From: Chaetomium olivaceum
Lineage: Eukaryota > Ascomycota > Sordariomycetes > Sordariales > Chaetomiaceae
Direction of reading: 5' to 3'
Assembly: GCA_039881045.1 (NCBI GenBank)
Contig: JAYWVB010000065.1
Span: 62,001-126,000 of the forward strand
Length of the DNA: 64,000 bases
Positions 12,321 through 24,621 of this stretch are shown in pieces (position 1 is the stretch's first letter; the number at the start of each line of letters is the position of its first letter). Made by a program: the position numbers and the translations under genes. Below the pieces are notes generated by a model that searched no databases, was not told the origin of the DNA, and saw nothing but the letters and a program-made list of their open reading frames with translations.

Positions 12321-13673
12321 GTCGTCTTCTCCAAGAATCAAGTCCGCTCTACCCGGCGGTGAATAGTGGGCACAAGCAGTCTGTTTCTTCGTCCGTGTTC
12401 AAATCGTCCTCAAGGTCGCAACAGAACGAACCAACAACAACAAAGGTGCATATAACCGCGAGTTGGCCGTCAGGGTTAATTACCCGTCATGCCAATAAAT
12501 CTCGGCGTCCAGATGCATGGAATGCCCTGAATCCCCGCCGTTCTCAGGTTGTTTTCATGTGGCAATCGCCGACCTTTTGCGTCCCTCATTACCAGCTGGC
12601 TGGTTCATAATTATCGTGCCTCAAACAACACGACTCCTGGTCCGCGGAGCGAGGCGCCAAACAGGCGGGCCGAGACGGACACCCCGGCGAACTCCGGTCC
12701 AGCCGTGTAAGGCCTAGCTCCATGCGGTGAGCATTGTGTGGCTGTCGATCCGATGCTTGGTTGGATGTCTTCCGGCATCGCAATCTGCGCCAAATTGGTC
12801 GCTGCTAGGGTACCATGACAGCAGGCGATCATCAAAGCGTTGCTGGGGCCTTTTTGATTCATCCTGCAACACTGGTCTTTCCGAACAAAGTTTGCGAGGC
12901 AGCAGGTTCTCGGAAGAACCGACCTCACCTGAAGGACGGCCGGGTTCAATGGACGTACTTCGAACAAACACGAATCTGGCGCACACAGTAACCTGTGAAT
13001 CCATTCCCGGGAACAGCTTAATTCTTCAAGGCTGGGCCTTGGGAATTTGTTCGCGCTTCCCCGATTCAAAACAACTACATCCCAGCTCCTTGGAAAATCC
13101 AAGGGTTTGACGAAAGTTCCCTTCTGGTCTGCTCTCGGTGTTCGACGTGCCCTTGACGAGCCCAGGTTTTGCTGTGGAGAACTTAACCTTCATTCTGTTC
13201 CCGTCGGGAGCGAGCCTCGATCTGAGATCTCCCGATCCAGGCATTGGAGGGGATCCTTGGCCCTGAACAAGACCCCAACTGGTTCCCCCATTCGATCAAC
13301 CCATGGAACCCCGCTCCCGTTCTTCTCCCGCGTCGCCCCTCCTCGCCCCAAAGATAACTGACCGCACGGCATTTACATTTGCTGCCGAGATCCCGCATTT
13401 GCACGATGCAACATATTAATGGCTACCGTTTCCTCAACGTTCCTCGACGATGTGCTCCAAATATCCCCACCAGTTCTGTGGTTGTATTAGCAATCCCAGT
13501 TTGTTAAGCGCATTGTGTGTCGCGTTATGGCTTGTCTACGAGTATATCACTGATTTCGAGATTCCGTTGCTGCTCGGTTTTAAGGGATGATCCGTGAAGT
13601 CGTCCACTGTGAACGTCCACTCGCTGTGTGCGTCCTTGGTTAAACTTCAACATTCCCAGGAGTATAAGACAAG
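12321..13673. promoter_or_regulatory. Divergent promoter region, MFS porter / P450
   Basis: About 1.35 kb between divergently transcribed genes. Short open frames on both strands look like chance. No specific regulator motif could be assigned. Confidence 0.45.
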
Positions 13674-15569
13674 ATGTTGTCTGACAAACTGCACGAGAGC
13701 TTTGCCTTGGCGAAGCTGCAATCCATCATTACCGATGCAGGCTTTGTGAATATCGGGCTCGGCCTGTTAGCAATTGTCGCCACGGCGATTGCTGCGGACT
13801 ACGCCCACATGCTCTATCTCCGGTCGAGGATGCCACCAGGCCCGTTTCCTTGGCCCATCGTTGGCAATACCTTTCTATTGCCCGACAACAAACCCTGGAT
13901 ATACTTTGAAGAGCTGTCCAAGCAATACAACACACCATTAATAACATTTTGGATAGGGCGGTAAGTTTTACGATTACCCCTGAACCACGTCTCTGGCCTT
14001 GACTGACACGTCCCAGCAACCCTACGGTATGGATCAACAATGCCTGGTGTGCACATGAAATCTTCGAGAAGAAGGCCCAAATCTATGCTTCACGGCCACG
14101 CATGGTGGTCTTCGGCGAGTTGGGCAGTGGACAGTCAAACCTAGTGACGATGAGAATCCGCAACCAGCAGGAGCGAGATCATTGGCGCATCCACCGCAAA
14201 TTGATGCACGTGGGCGTGGGCGTGCAGTCGGTCCGTGGTTACAGAAACATCCAGAACAACGAGAGTAAGATTGTTGCCTACGACTTTCTCCGCGAGCCGA
14301 AGGAGTACGTCAAACACTTAGAGCGTTATGCCACCAGTGTTGTGTCTATCATTGGCTTTGGGAGGCGAGTGGCGAGCTACAACGACCCCATTATCACAGA
14401 AGTCATTGCTTTGATGCAGCTGGCTGCGGATCTGAACGTACCCGGGAAGTCGTTCCCTATGCTACTTGAGACTTTCCCTAGTAAGTATCGCTTGTTGTGT
14501 GATTACCTACAACACTGTGTTCTGACAGTTAACAGTCCTTGCCAAATTCCCCCGATTTATGCCCTGGTTCAAGGGGCTCGGCATCCGTGGTCAAAAAGGA
14601 GGGCACTATTTCTTCTACAGCCTGGCCGAAGAAGCCATCGAGCAGTACGCCCAGAAGTCACCGTCCGAACAAGCGTCCATGCCCACACCCTATGTCAAGA
14701 CCCTCTTCGAGGAAGGCCAAAAGTACAACCTCCCCGTCGCCGAACTCTCTGCCTTAACAGGTAACCTCTTCGGCGCCGGCGCAGACACCTCCTCCAGCAC
14801 GCTCGTGACCTTCGTCCTCGCATGCTGCGCATTCCCCGAGGCCATGAAGAAAGCACAAGCCGAGATCGACACCGTCATCGGTCCCAACCGTTCCCCTCAC
14901 TGGGACGACTCGCCCAACCTCCCCTACATTAACGCCTTCGTCAAAGAAGTCCTCCGCTGGCGCAGCGTGGCTATCATCGGCGGCCAACCGCACGCGCCGA
15001 CCCAGGACGACACCTTCAATGGCTGGCTCATCCCTGCGGGCTCCTGGGTCCAGGGCAACGTCTGGGCGATCCACCACAGCGAATCCGAGTTCCCGGACCC
15101 AGACCGCTTCTACCCGGACCGCTACCTCGATGGCAACGACCACCACCGCCCGTTCCCCGGCGACAGGGGGTACATGACCTTTGGGTGGGGCCGCCGCGTG
15201 TGCAGCGGACAGGCACTGGCGGAGCAGGGGACATGGATTACCGTGGCGCGTTTGTTGTGGGGGTTTGATATCCGCAAGGCGAGGGATTCCAAGACGGGGA
15301 GGGAGATTGATGTGGATATCTTTGCGTTTACGAATGGGCTGAATATGCGTCCGCAGCCATTCCCTTGTGAGATTACGCCGCGCAGTGAGGCGATCAGGGA
15401 GACGATTGTGAGGGAGGGGGAGCAGGCGCTAGCGGATCTCAAAGTCCATGATGGCGAGAGCAAGTACCGCATGAGTACGTATTATCAGCAGCAGAAGAAG
15501 AAGGTGGCACAGGAACCCGTGATTGATGAGCATGGGAATGTAAAGATTGTTAAGGTCAAAACGGGTTGA
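13674..15569 (+). CDS. Cytochrome P450, O-methylsterigmatocystin oxidoreductase-like
   Basis: Exons 13674-13960, 14017-14480 and 14536-15569 give 594 residues in an unbroken frame. Membrane-anchored ER P450 of the E-class group I type. Seen: an N-terminal helix GLLAIVATAIAADYA, hinge MPPGPFPWPIVGN, a helix I motif FGAGADTSSST, the ExxR in KEVLRWRSV, DPDRFYPDRYL, and the heme loop FGWGRRVCSGQALAEQG. The protein ends in an unusual charged tail rich in Lys and Gln after residue 550. Unlike its neighbours this gene needs no frame correction. It is transcribed away from the porter. Such P450s commonly hydroxylate or demethylate small molecules; a role in preparing an aromatic substrate is inference only. 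Confidence 0.92.
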
Positions 15570-16477
15570 GTGCTGGAGACTGGGAGGATGGATAGAGAGT
15601 TGTGGTCAGGTCAGGGATGCTGAGCACAGTCACCGCAGCGCAACGAACATAGTCCTCGCTTGAAGCCAGTGTAAGGTACCTTAGTATGAGCTGTTTAAGA
15701 AGCAAACTAGTAGCATATCTGTCATGCGAGCATCTGTCATGCGAGCACTAACGTATCTATAACTTGGTGAAGCAGAGGTAATACCCCTAAATTATGTCTC
15801 GTAAAGCAACTGGCGGCTCAGTTCCCCGGTATCAACTAGGTTTCGTGCCGCTGCGCTTGATGGCACCAACTAATGATCTCACTCTCCCTGGTCGTGCACG
15901 TGCCGTTTGTATGTAAATCCAAGGTGGATGTATTCCAATGCCCCTGAATGTTTGGAAACCTATGTACTCAAACTAGTATTAACCGATTTCAGGGTTGTAG
16001 GGTACCTAAGTAGCTGGGCATACTGAGATAATCAAGAACTGCATCCAGCGGACTCAACTACGTTCACGTCGCCAACTAGGTCAATTGAGCAACTCGGAAC
16101 CCAGGGAGCTATGCCCCCTAGTCCTCTTAGTGATATCTTAGTGATAGCTCTGTGAACTGCCACGAGATTCATGGTACAAATTCCAACTGAAGCATTGCAT
16201 TGCAACTGACACTAGTCATTGATGATTAATGTCAGAACAATGCATTATACGGACTGAACCAACGTAAAATTGGCCGGTTCCAGTATGAACGTTGGGCCAA
16301 GATTGCCTTATCCTTACCAACTACCCACGAACTACGCACATGTGTCTGCCGTGCAAGGTTTGTCTAATCTGTGATATCATGTTGGCGGTTTCCTACTTTG
16401 TCGAGGCCGCCAGCTTTCAATTTTTAGTTAGTCTATAAGAACTTTCTGGCGGCTGGCTAGTTGGCAGGGTAGGCATT
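15570..16477. other. Spacer without gene
   Basis: AT-richer non-coding sequence. It contains several copies of a GGTACC/CTAGGTAC-like motif (for instance 15675-15680 and 16001-16010) that recurs in many spacers of this window. Confidence 0.45.
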
Positions 16478-16831
16478 TTGACGCGCAGAAGATCGTTGGA
16501 AACGTCACAGCAAGGCGTCAAACAACAAAAGCGAAATGGTAGTACTGAGGGTTGGGTAGGGGCCAACCTCGCAGACGACCAAGTATACGATGCTAATTGC
16601 CAGGACACCAACGGTGAGGACTCCGATAAAGATGGAAATGCCTGCTTGAACCAAGTCGACCGAGAACACACAGATAACAGCAACCCCGGCAAAGACAAGG
16701 GCATCTCCTTGAGTAACATACACACTGACAGTCTACCTAACCTAGCCACGCCAGGACCGTATGACGAACCGCTCCTGGACCTCGTCCTGTTAGGGTTCAG
16801 TCTGATTGAAGGTGTCTTGCAAAGGTACTAG
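16478..16831 (+). pseudogene. Fragment of a dispersed acidic-protein family (copy 1)
   Basis: A 117-codon frame of unknown function. Its middle part, GWVGANLADDQVYDANCQD followed by KDGNACLNQV, is clearly similar to codons at about 63895-63998 near the right edge (SWLWANITDDHMYDADCED and EDGNVCLNNV). This shows a family with at least two copies in the window. No intact longer frame surrounds this copy, so it is probably a remnant or the end of an unspliced gene. The family is not one I recognise; a repeat- or transposon-borne protein is possible. The antisense frame looks membrane-like only because acidic codons read as Ile/Val on the other strand. Confidence 0.4.
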
Positions 16832-17897
16832 GTTCGGTGCAGCCAAAGGGTGCACAACAAAGACTTGTCTCAACAGTAGGCTCTCGAGCTTGTAGCGAAC
16901 TGTAGTTGTGATTGCTAACTGGAGAACTCCCAGAGCTCTCCAGAACGAGTGACTATATACTATCTAATTCCTGGGTGCTCAGTGTGCTCAGTCTATACTC
17001 GTCGACTGAGCTCACTGATCACCTCCTGCCTTGTTGTCATTCTGATTGGTGGTCTCGTCCTGGTGCTTAGTGTGCTTAGTCAGTGCTTGGCGACTGAGCT
17101 CACTGATCACCTCCCTTTGTCTCTGATTGGTTCGTTTGCCACGACCGCCTCGGGGCGTCCCGCGCCCCGAGGTCCCACCTGTTGGCATATTCGTGACAGA
17201 CAGGCACAGCATTAATCTCTCTCTCTCAACGCTCTCAACACCAAAAACAAGCCCGACAAACACATAGGATAGCGGGGGTGGACTACGATGACCACGGGTA
17301 TACGCATAGCCACCCTAGCTCGGAGGACGAGCACCGCTATTCACAACCCGGTGATCTCTCTCCGCCTGAGCATTCATCGTATCCCAGCAAGTCAGGAGAT
17401 AATGGCAATGCCCCTGGGCCTGAGCTTGATGACAACGACGGACTTGGTGAGGGCAACAACGACTAACTTAATCTTCCATTCTTTTTAGGGATAAGGTGGT
17501 CGTTCATCGGCGTCGGTAACGCGCGCCCTTTGGAGTTCGGCTTTTTTTGGCCAGAGGAGAGACGCCTACGTAGGCAGAGTTGGGTCATGAGCGTGGATGT
17601 ATAACGTGCTGTGCAGGAGTGAAAGACGATCATCACGCCTCCGGAGGGAAAAGAAAAGAAGACAAACGAGGGATGGTTATATGGACGAGAGGTAGATTAC
17701 TCGACGAAATCTAGCTGGGTGGAACTGTTTTGCGAAAGGGAAATAGAGCACATAGTAGACTTTAACACCTATTGAACGGTCATTGTCTCACTTCTACCAA
17801 AAGAAAGTTTCGCAATATTGATTCTTCGTGCTATTTTACCACATGCAAATGCGAGTGACCTCATGGAACTGCCCCGACTGGCTCTTGGGTATCTATT
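16832..17897. other. Spacer with tandem repeat
   Basis: Holds the two-unit repeat described separately and a short frame at 17278-17466 rich in Asp, Gly, Ser and Pro whose reality I cannot judge. The right end is the 3' region of the SH3 gene. Confidence 0.4.
16972..17131. repeat. Imperfect tandem duplication, unit about 80-90 bp
   Basis: Unit A starts at 16972 and unit B at 17061. Both contain two copies of a GTGCTTAG/GTGCTCAG-type motif, then CGACTGAGCTCACTGATCAC, and end in CTGATTGGT. Confidence 0.8.
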
Positions 17898-20384
17898 CTA
17901 AGACGCGATGGAATTTCTATGCCCAGCATTAATTTTTGAAGAGGACTCCCCCTTGGAACGAGACCCAAAGAAACTCCGGCCCCTGCTCTGTTTCTTCTCT
18001 GGCTTGGGTGCCTGCCCGCGGAGCGTTTGCAGGTCGATATATGATTGGGGAAATACCCCGGTTTTCCCCTTGCTGTTGGTACCTGACCAGCACCAGTAGT
18101 CTGCGTAGAGGCCTGGGTGTTGTCAGCAAACCCGGCTTCCCAAATGCGCGACCGAAAGTAGGTACTCACATTGCACATTCGTGATCACCTCGCCCTTCCC
18201 AAAGGAAAGCCACGGAGATCCCGCCGTAGCTGGCGGCTGCCACTTCCACCTCGCCGTCGCGCTCATGCCGTTCTCTCCGCCTATCGGAATCTCCGTCTCC
18301 TGGGGCTCCCGCAGCTCAATAGCCTTGGCGGGGAATGCGCCGAACTCGCCGTCATGCCGACCCAGGCAGTATTTCCCCCCCACTTCTCTGGGAAGATGAC
18401 CCCAACGATACGCGCGCCTTCCATGAACTCGAGCATGTCTGCGTCGTACTTGGGTGGCTTGTCGAGCTTTCCGCGCCCGGGTCGGCGGTAGTGGTCCTTT
18501 ATCGCGATCGCCGTCGCTAGCCTGGCCACGTTCTCCGGCATGGGCACTGGGGCTGGGGTCTCGGGTAGGTGCAGGTCGAAATCCTGTGGGGCTGAGTTTG
18601 GGAGCGGGCCGTAGCATACGGAGATGCCGGATATTGAGGGTAGTGGCTGCGGGTGGCGTGCGAGGTGGCGGAGGAGGTCTTTTGCCGACCGGAACACCGT
18701 TGCGTCCCCTTCCCTGCTGGAGGTTCCCGCTTGGACGCACCATAGGCAGGCGTACAAGGTTTCTGTGCTGTTGCCCTGTCGGAGATGGGATTTGAAGAGG
18801 AGGCGTAGACGGTAGCGGGCCCCGGATTCGGATACGCGCACTGCTTCGGCTGTGGCAGCGTGTTAGCTACAACTATACTGAGGCAACGTGGCAGGTGAGA
18901 GTGAGTAGCCTTCTTACGATTATCGTTCATATCAAGTTCCACCTCGTCCAGATCGTGAGCATACCCACAGTCTCCGCATGCTCCAACGTTGGTTGTTTCG
19001 TACTGAAATGGGACCGTGATACCGTCAGACGCCCGCATCATATCCCCAGCCCCAGCCGCCCCGCTTCCGTATTCATCCTCGTTGATGAGTTTGATGCTGT
19101 CCCAGTGGCCGTCTTTTCTAAACTTCGTCGCTCCTTTACAGAGCCCTCTCAGTTTGTAATATGTGCTGTCTTGACGTATCGCGCAATCTGGCACCCGAGG
19201 GCTCGCCGGCCTCGATTTGCGACGATCACTGTTGAAGCCTGACTCCTTAAGCAACGCATCCAATCCAATCAAGCCGGGCTCCTCCACGCTGCTGTTCACT
19301 GACGAGCGAGTGTTGGTCATGGTAGCCTCCGCCTCGCGGGAAATCGGCCAGTCCAGCTCACTAGAATCTTCGGCGATGACGAGGGAATCTAGACTACCTA
19401 GCAAGCCGGATGAAGATGAGCTGGTATTTGAAACGACCGAGGTCCGTGTATGAGTGGTGCTCGGACTGGGGGCTGAGTCAAACGTCATCGGGCGCACCGA
19501 CGTATTGAGTGTGAGGTCATTGGGTCGTGACGGTACCGGACCCATGCCAGGTGAAGCAGGAGGCGTGAAAGCATCTTGGGACTGATAGGACGCATGTGCC
19601 GCAGCGGATTGGCTCCGAGCATGATGGTTTGCTGTTGCAACTCGTACACCGGCTTCCACGCTATCTCGCCGATACACAGGGCCGGCGGGAGACCGCGTGT
19701 TTTGTCGTGGGCTTTGGGGGACGGGCTCGTTGTTCTCCTGATAGACATGGTCCCCTTCATCCTGGGGGATTCCGGCCTTGGATGGGGCTCGAGGGCGAAT
19801 GGAACGGGTGGAGGGCGGGCGAGAACTGGGACCAGACCGTGTCTCTGGCCGGTTTGGGAGAGGAGGTAAAGGAGGGAACCCGCCCGGTGGGATTACAGGT
19901 GCTGCTGTCTCGAGCTTCAGCCGCTTTGCCGTTTCGACGACGTCAAGAGCAAAGGATTTGGTGGCGGCCTGTAGGGCTGTGTATTTTGCTTGGTCAAACT
20001 CATCGGGATGTGTAAAATCGTCAAAGTCCCAAAGGAGATCCTCGAGCTGCAGTCGCCTGTTCTCGATGGAGGCTAGCGGACGGGGTCAGCAACAGACCTA
20101 GCAGCTACAACTGAACGGTATCTCTTACCTTGTTGTAACATAATCTCGCGGAAGCCATCGCCATACCTGCTAACCTGGTCGCGCCAGACTAGCTGCACCT
20201 TGTTCAGTGCCCGCTCTCCTTCCCGAACGAGGGCCTGTGCGGCCCTTGACATGGGATCGACATGGTCGGCGGACCCGGGGCTTTGGTGAGGGGCGCAGGT
20301 GGCGGCGTTTGTAATAGCGGCCTTCCCAGCCGCGACCACGTCCCTGAGGGGTCGGATGAAGAGGTCTTCAGCGTTGGCAGCCAT
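17898..20384 (-). CDS. Fungal SH3-domain protein, long Ser/Pro-rich linker (one frame break)
   Basis: Exons 20384-20129, 20072-18918, 18849-18170 and 18112-17898, about 768 residues. The N-terminal 100 residues are helical. Residues 130-300 are a low-complexity Ser/Pro/Thr linker. A central globular part follows, with a CxxC at GACGDCGYAHDLDE, a second Cys pair YACLWCVQAG and an RHLARHP segment. The C-terminal end has the SH3 marks ARWKWQPP, SFGKGEVIT, YWCWSGTNSKGKTGVFPQSYI and a basic tail. Function unknown; a scaffold or membrane-cortex adaptor is a guess. The frame breaks at a run of seven C on the + strand (18375-18381); one more base restores the SH3 frame and makes the exon sum divisible by three. 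The conserved fold argues for sequence error. Confidence 0.82.
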
Positions 20385-22365
20385 CTCCAGGAAGGATACT
20401 GGAGGGGCGGTTACTGGTTAATGAATATGTCAACAGCGTGTGCGTTGATGCAGCAGCTATTCGCAAACGGCAGGTGGGATAAAGAGGTGCAGCGGGAATT
20501 TACAGGCGCCACGGGGCCACGAGGGAAGGGATGCAAGCTGGGGAAAAAGAACCAGGGGAGAGTGAGACTTGCAGTGGGGGATTGACTCTGAGTGAGTGGG
20601 AGTGGAGGGAGAGGGACGGGAAGGGTACTGGACATACCTGGTTACATTGGACCTCACTGCCAACAGAGGAACAACACCGGGCACCAAAGACCCTCGAGAA
20701 CAATTCTGGAAATTGGATGTTCGGGTCCTTCAATAGATCAGTCAGGTTCCCCGGTGTGCGCCATCCTACAAATATCGACCCATCCATCCACCTTCCGTGA
20801 ACACGCAGACCCAGCGCGTTGGAACGCTGTGTTCCATGCAGCGCATATGGGGTCTTGGCCCTGCGCTGCCGGGGGTGGCGTGTGCATCGTGTCTGGGCTG
20901 CATTGATGTTCGAAGAGGCTATGGAACATCAACTTGTGATAGCGGAAGGTGGGGGTCTCGGTCGATGAATCAGGAGCGAATTAAGTGGTCTTGGAAGTCG
21001 CTGGGTCAAGTGGGTGTCTCGAGAAAGAGTCGGGAAGAAGGCGTCGTGCGCTGTTGTGCCTTCCTCATTCGCCGCCCGTTTGTGAGGTCCAAGAGAAGGC
21101 TTACCAGTACGAATTGAGTGGGAATACTGTGTGAACATGGGAAGCCTCGAGCCTGCCTGCCTAGAGAGGAAGTCCCTTCGTAACCAATATTGCAACCAAC
21201 ATTGCACCCACAACACCAAGCCGACACGTAAAGCAAACCTCGGCGATCAATAATTATCTGCAGCTCTGACATGCGGTATGAAGGCACAAGGTCCGATGCT
21301 GACCTCCGTCAGCGATGTGGAGGTTGGCAGTTGCCGTTGTGCAACGTCTTTTGTGGATTCGCACGGTCCCATATCCACACAATTGATTGACCCTTCGACT
21401 GCAAAAAGGGTTTTTGATCAACTCCCGTCTTCCATCCCCAAACCTCAAAATAACAGGGCTCGAATCCCATTGAACGACCCGATCCGCGCCGCATGGTTAC
21501 ACAGCATCGCAGCACTATACATGGGCGCCAACCAGATGCAGTCACCGTGTGTTGTCTTTGCCCGCCGCTCCTTCGGTTCCGTTTTGTGTCTGCACTGCTT
21601 TGATGGTCGCCAACAGGGTGCATAATGGCATTCGATGCCAAGACCACGTGCGGGATCCTCTGGCTGTCGATTGAAGAACCCGGGTGCCCCGGTTCTGACA
21701 TTCACACATGAGTGGGACCTCACGGCTTTGGTTCGCGATTGAGTTCTCAGCCGAACTGCAAATCAGAACCCGCCAACCGAGCTGAAACCGGCATCTCGAC
21801 CGAACCCAACATGCCAACCTCTGACGGGAGGGGACGAGGCCATGCGCATGGGATGTTGCTGTCACGTACCGCGAGTGAGTGTGCCGAACTCTCAACCATG
21901 ATTCGGTAATTATGAGATCCCTTGGATTCACAAAGCCCTGGTCCGTCCAGAGATCTTCATCAACAACGAGAGACATGCTCAACACGGTGACTGACAAGGC
22001 CGAATACCACAGGGTTCTCGATCAAGCCATGACACAAACTCATTGAACGCAGCGCAGCGGACACAGCGTTGTGGCTCCCATCGAGGTCGCGAACCCCCAC
22101 GGGGAGCAGGGCTGACCAGGGTTAAAGCCACCCCCATCAGTTGCCGCTTGGCTGCCCCTGCAGGACCTGTGGGAGCCCTGACCGAGCCGATGGTTGGGAT
22201 ATGCCCCGGTTCTTGGGTTGCCACATCCAAAGACGAAGTCCACACGTGCCTAGGTGCTGAAGATGTATATCGCACGAGGCACCCCACCCTGAATCCGGGC
22301 CCTTGAAACCTTCCTCTGTCCAGTCGTCCCTCCTTCCACGGCCTTGATGCCGTCCCAGCGTCAAC
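20385..22365. other. 2-kb spacer without gene
   Basis: Upstream of both flanking genes, so it holds two divergent promoters. The many short frames on both strands show no domain, signal peptide or intron structure that I can support. Confidence 0.5.
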
Positions 22366-24262
22366 ATGGGACACTTTGCAGATTTGGGGGAAAGCCTGCG
22401 GGCTTTCACTCCCCAGGAGCAACGCAACATCGCGATATATATTGCGGGGATTATGGTGTACAAATTTGGTCTTGAGGCGTTCAACGGGTCCATCATCGCG
22501 CTCGCCAGCAACCGGTACGACTACGAAGCCATACACAGCGGGACACCCAGCCGAACCTTCGAGCGGCTCGGCCTCCTTACCGGACTCAACCAGGCCTGCC
22601 AGTGTGTTGGGTCAATCCTCATTGGGCCCTTGGTATGAGGATCCCGCCCTCGTGCGCCCATCATCGCGAACATCGCTCTGACGACGTGATGCAGGTCAAA
22701 CGATACCCCACCAAGAACGTACTGTCGTGCGCCATCCTCATCTTCGGCATATGCTCCGCCCTGTTGCTTATCATCGACGCGGCAACTGGCGGTACCTTCA
22801 TGCCCGCAGAATGTAAGCCAGAGGCGCGGTATCGGCTTCTCAAGCATCACCACTGACAATGCATACCAGACCGCACCAACCACCCCGATCATGAGTGGCC
22901 CTACTACGGAACGTTCGTGCAGCGCCGGCCCCGACTACCCATTCCCGCTCGCTAACCATCGCTCAGATACAACACCGACGTTATGATCCCAGTCTACTGT
23001 GTCTGTGGCATCGTGTATGGCATGGTTGAGCTCATTCGAAGAGTCATCCCGCGCGATATCGTTGGGGGTAACATTCAGAAACTCAAGAAGATGGATTCCC
23101 TTGTACGGCCCTTACCACTGACGCTTCTTCGAATGCCCCTCAAGCTGACCTTTGCCAGGTCCACATCTTCTACGAAGTGTCAGGCACTGCCGGCGCCTTC
23201 ACGACGGGTCTAGCCATCATCCCCCAACTCGGCAACAACATGGCCTTCATTATTACCCCAATTTGCTTTGCCATCAGCGCAATCACCTGGTTCTTCATTA
23301 GCGAGCTCAACTTCCGACGCGCGAAACCCGCCGCGAGCCTCCGGGCTCGTGACAAGCCCTCTTATTGGAAGGCAGCCTTTAGTGGCCTCTACCTCTTTGG
23401 CGAGTCCATCTGGGTCGGCGCCAAGATCCTCTTCACGTCACGCAAGTTCATCTGGCTCGTACCGGGCTACTCGGTCGCCCTTTACGCCCACCGGTACCTC
23501 GAAAATGGCATCGCGCCTCAGGTGGCACGACGGTACCTTGGCAACTCAGCATGGGCGCAGATAATGGTGGGAGGCTCGAATCTAGGAGAATTGCTCGGAG
23601 CCTTCTCGGTGCTGCTCTTTGGAAACGCAGTGCTGACGCCCATGCCGTGGTTGCGGCTGGACGCCCTGATGCTGCTGATTGTCTGGTACATTCCGTTCTG
23701 GCATCCGCCAACGGATCAAGTGGGCCAGGCGTGGATCATGGCCGCCACCTTTATCCCCATCTCGTACGGCTGGGCTTCAGGCGACGTCTCACTTGCCGCC
23801 TACATCCAGGCCTCGCTCGCACGCCTCGAGTCCCAGAACAAGAACGTTTCGGCCCTCGGCGCAGTCATGGCCTTCCTCTACTCCTTCTACATCGTCATGT
23901 ATGCAGTTTTGGGTACGGTTCTTGGCCGCTATCTCGACGGCATCTTTAACAAGTCCGGCGGCCTAGACGGCGGCGAGGTCCGCAGCGGGCTGGTGTTTAC
24001 CGCGGGCGTGCAGATGTCGATCATCTCGTTGCTGGTCTTGGCGGCGACTTTCGTACCCAAGGGCGCCTTTGCGTTCAACCCCAAGATCATCTCGGACGAT
24101 CCCTTAGATGACGACAACCACATCGAGATTGAGGAGCAGCGACCGGGGCCCGAGGAGGAGGGCCATAGGCTGGAGAGCGGGTTCAAGAAGCACAGGAGTT
24201 ATTGTAGTAGTGAGGATGGGTCCGAACCCAAGGTGGAGAAGAAGATCAGTGAAATATTGTAG
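22366..24262 (+). CDS. MFS membrane transporter, fungal general-substrate type
   Basis: Exons 22366-22632, 22695-22812, 22870-22912, 22967-23102 and 23159-24262 give 555 residues in frame. Repeated hydrophobic segments indicate about 11-12 membrane helices. Seen: the first helix with YKFGLEAFNGSIIALASNRYD, GLNQACQCVGSILIGPLVKRY as the loop-2 region, IRRVIPRDIVGG, and a late ISYGWASGDVSLAAYIQ helix. A cytosolic acidic tail follows, with DDDNHIEIEEQRPGPEEE. The protein belongs to a fungal MFS family often annotated as general substrate transporter; the substrate is unknown. The tiny 43-base exon 3 is supported by frame and by GT..AG ends. Nothing is broken here. Confidence 0.85.
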
Positions 24263-24621
24263 CGGCAACGCGCTTTGTATGTAAATATGGGTTGAGCTTG
24301 TCTTTTCTGGGTGGCTATTTGTGTTGACTTCGCGGATATCCAGCATCGCAACGGCGTTGGGGTTTGGGTACCTAGGTAGACAATAATGTATTTTGTCGCA
24401 AAAACGACGTTGCAATTGCTGAACAGCAATTGCATCTTGTATTGTCCCATATTTAGTCTCGGGGGATCTAACAATGGTGTCGAAATTCGTTGATTTACGG
24501 TTTGCTCAATCCGCTCTTACATGTGGGACAATGCCCGGCGCCGCCCGGGGCGAAGAGTCAATATTGTGAAACCATTTAAACACACCAAACCACGACCAAA
24601 AACATCTAGACTCTCTGGCAC
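24263..24621. other. Convergent spacer
   Basis: 3' regions of two convergent genes. A GGGTACCTAGGTA element lies at 24366-24376, the clearest copy of the motif that recurs in spacers. Confidence 0.5.

Noticed and set aside
16505..16723. Minus-strand 72-residue membrane-like protein
   Set aside because: It is the antisense of an acidic coding frame; Asp and Glu codons read as Ile and Val on the other strand. The plus frame has a similar copy elsewhere in the window, so the plus strand is the real one.
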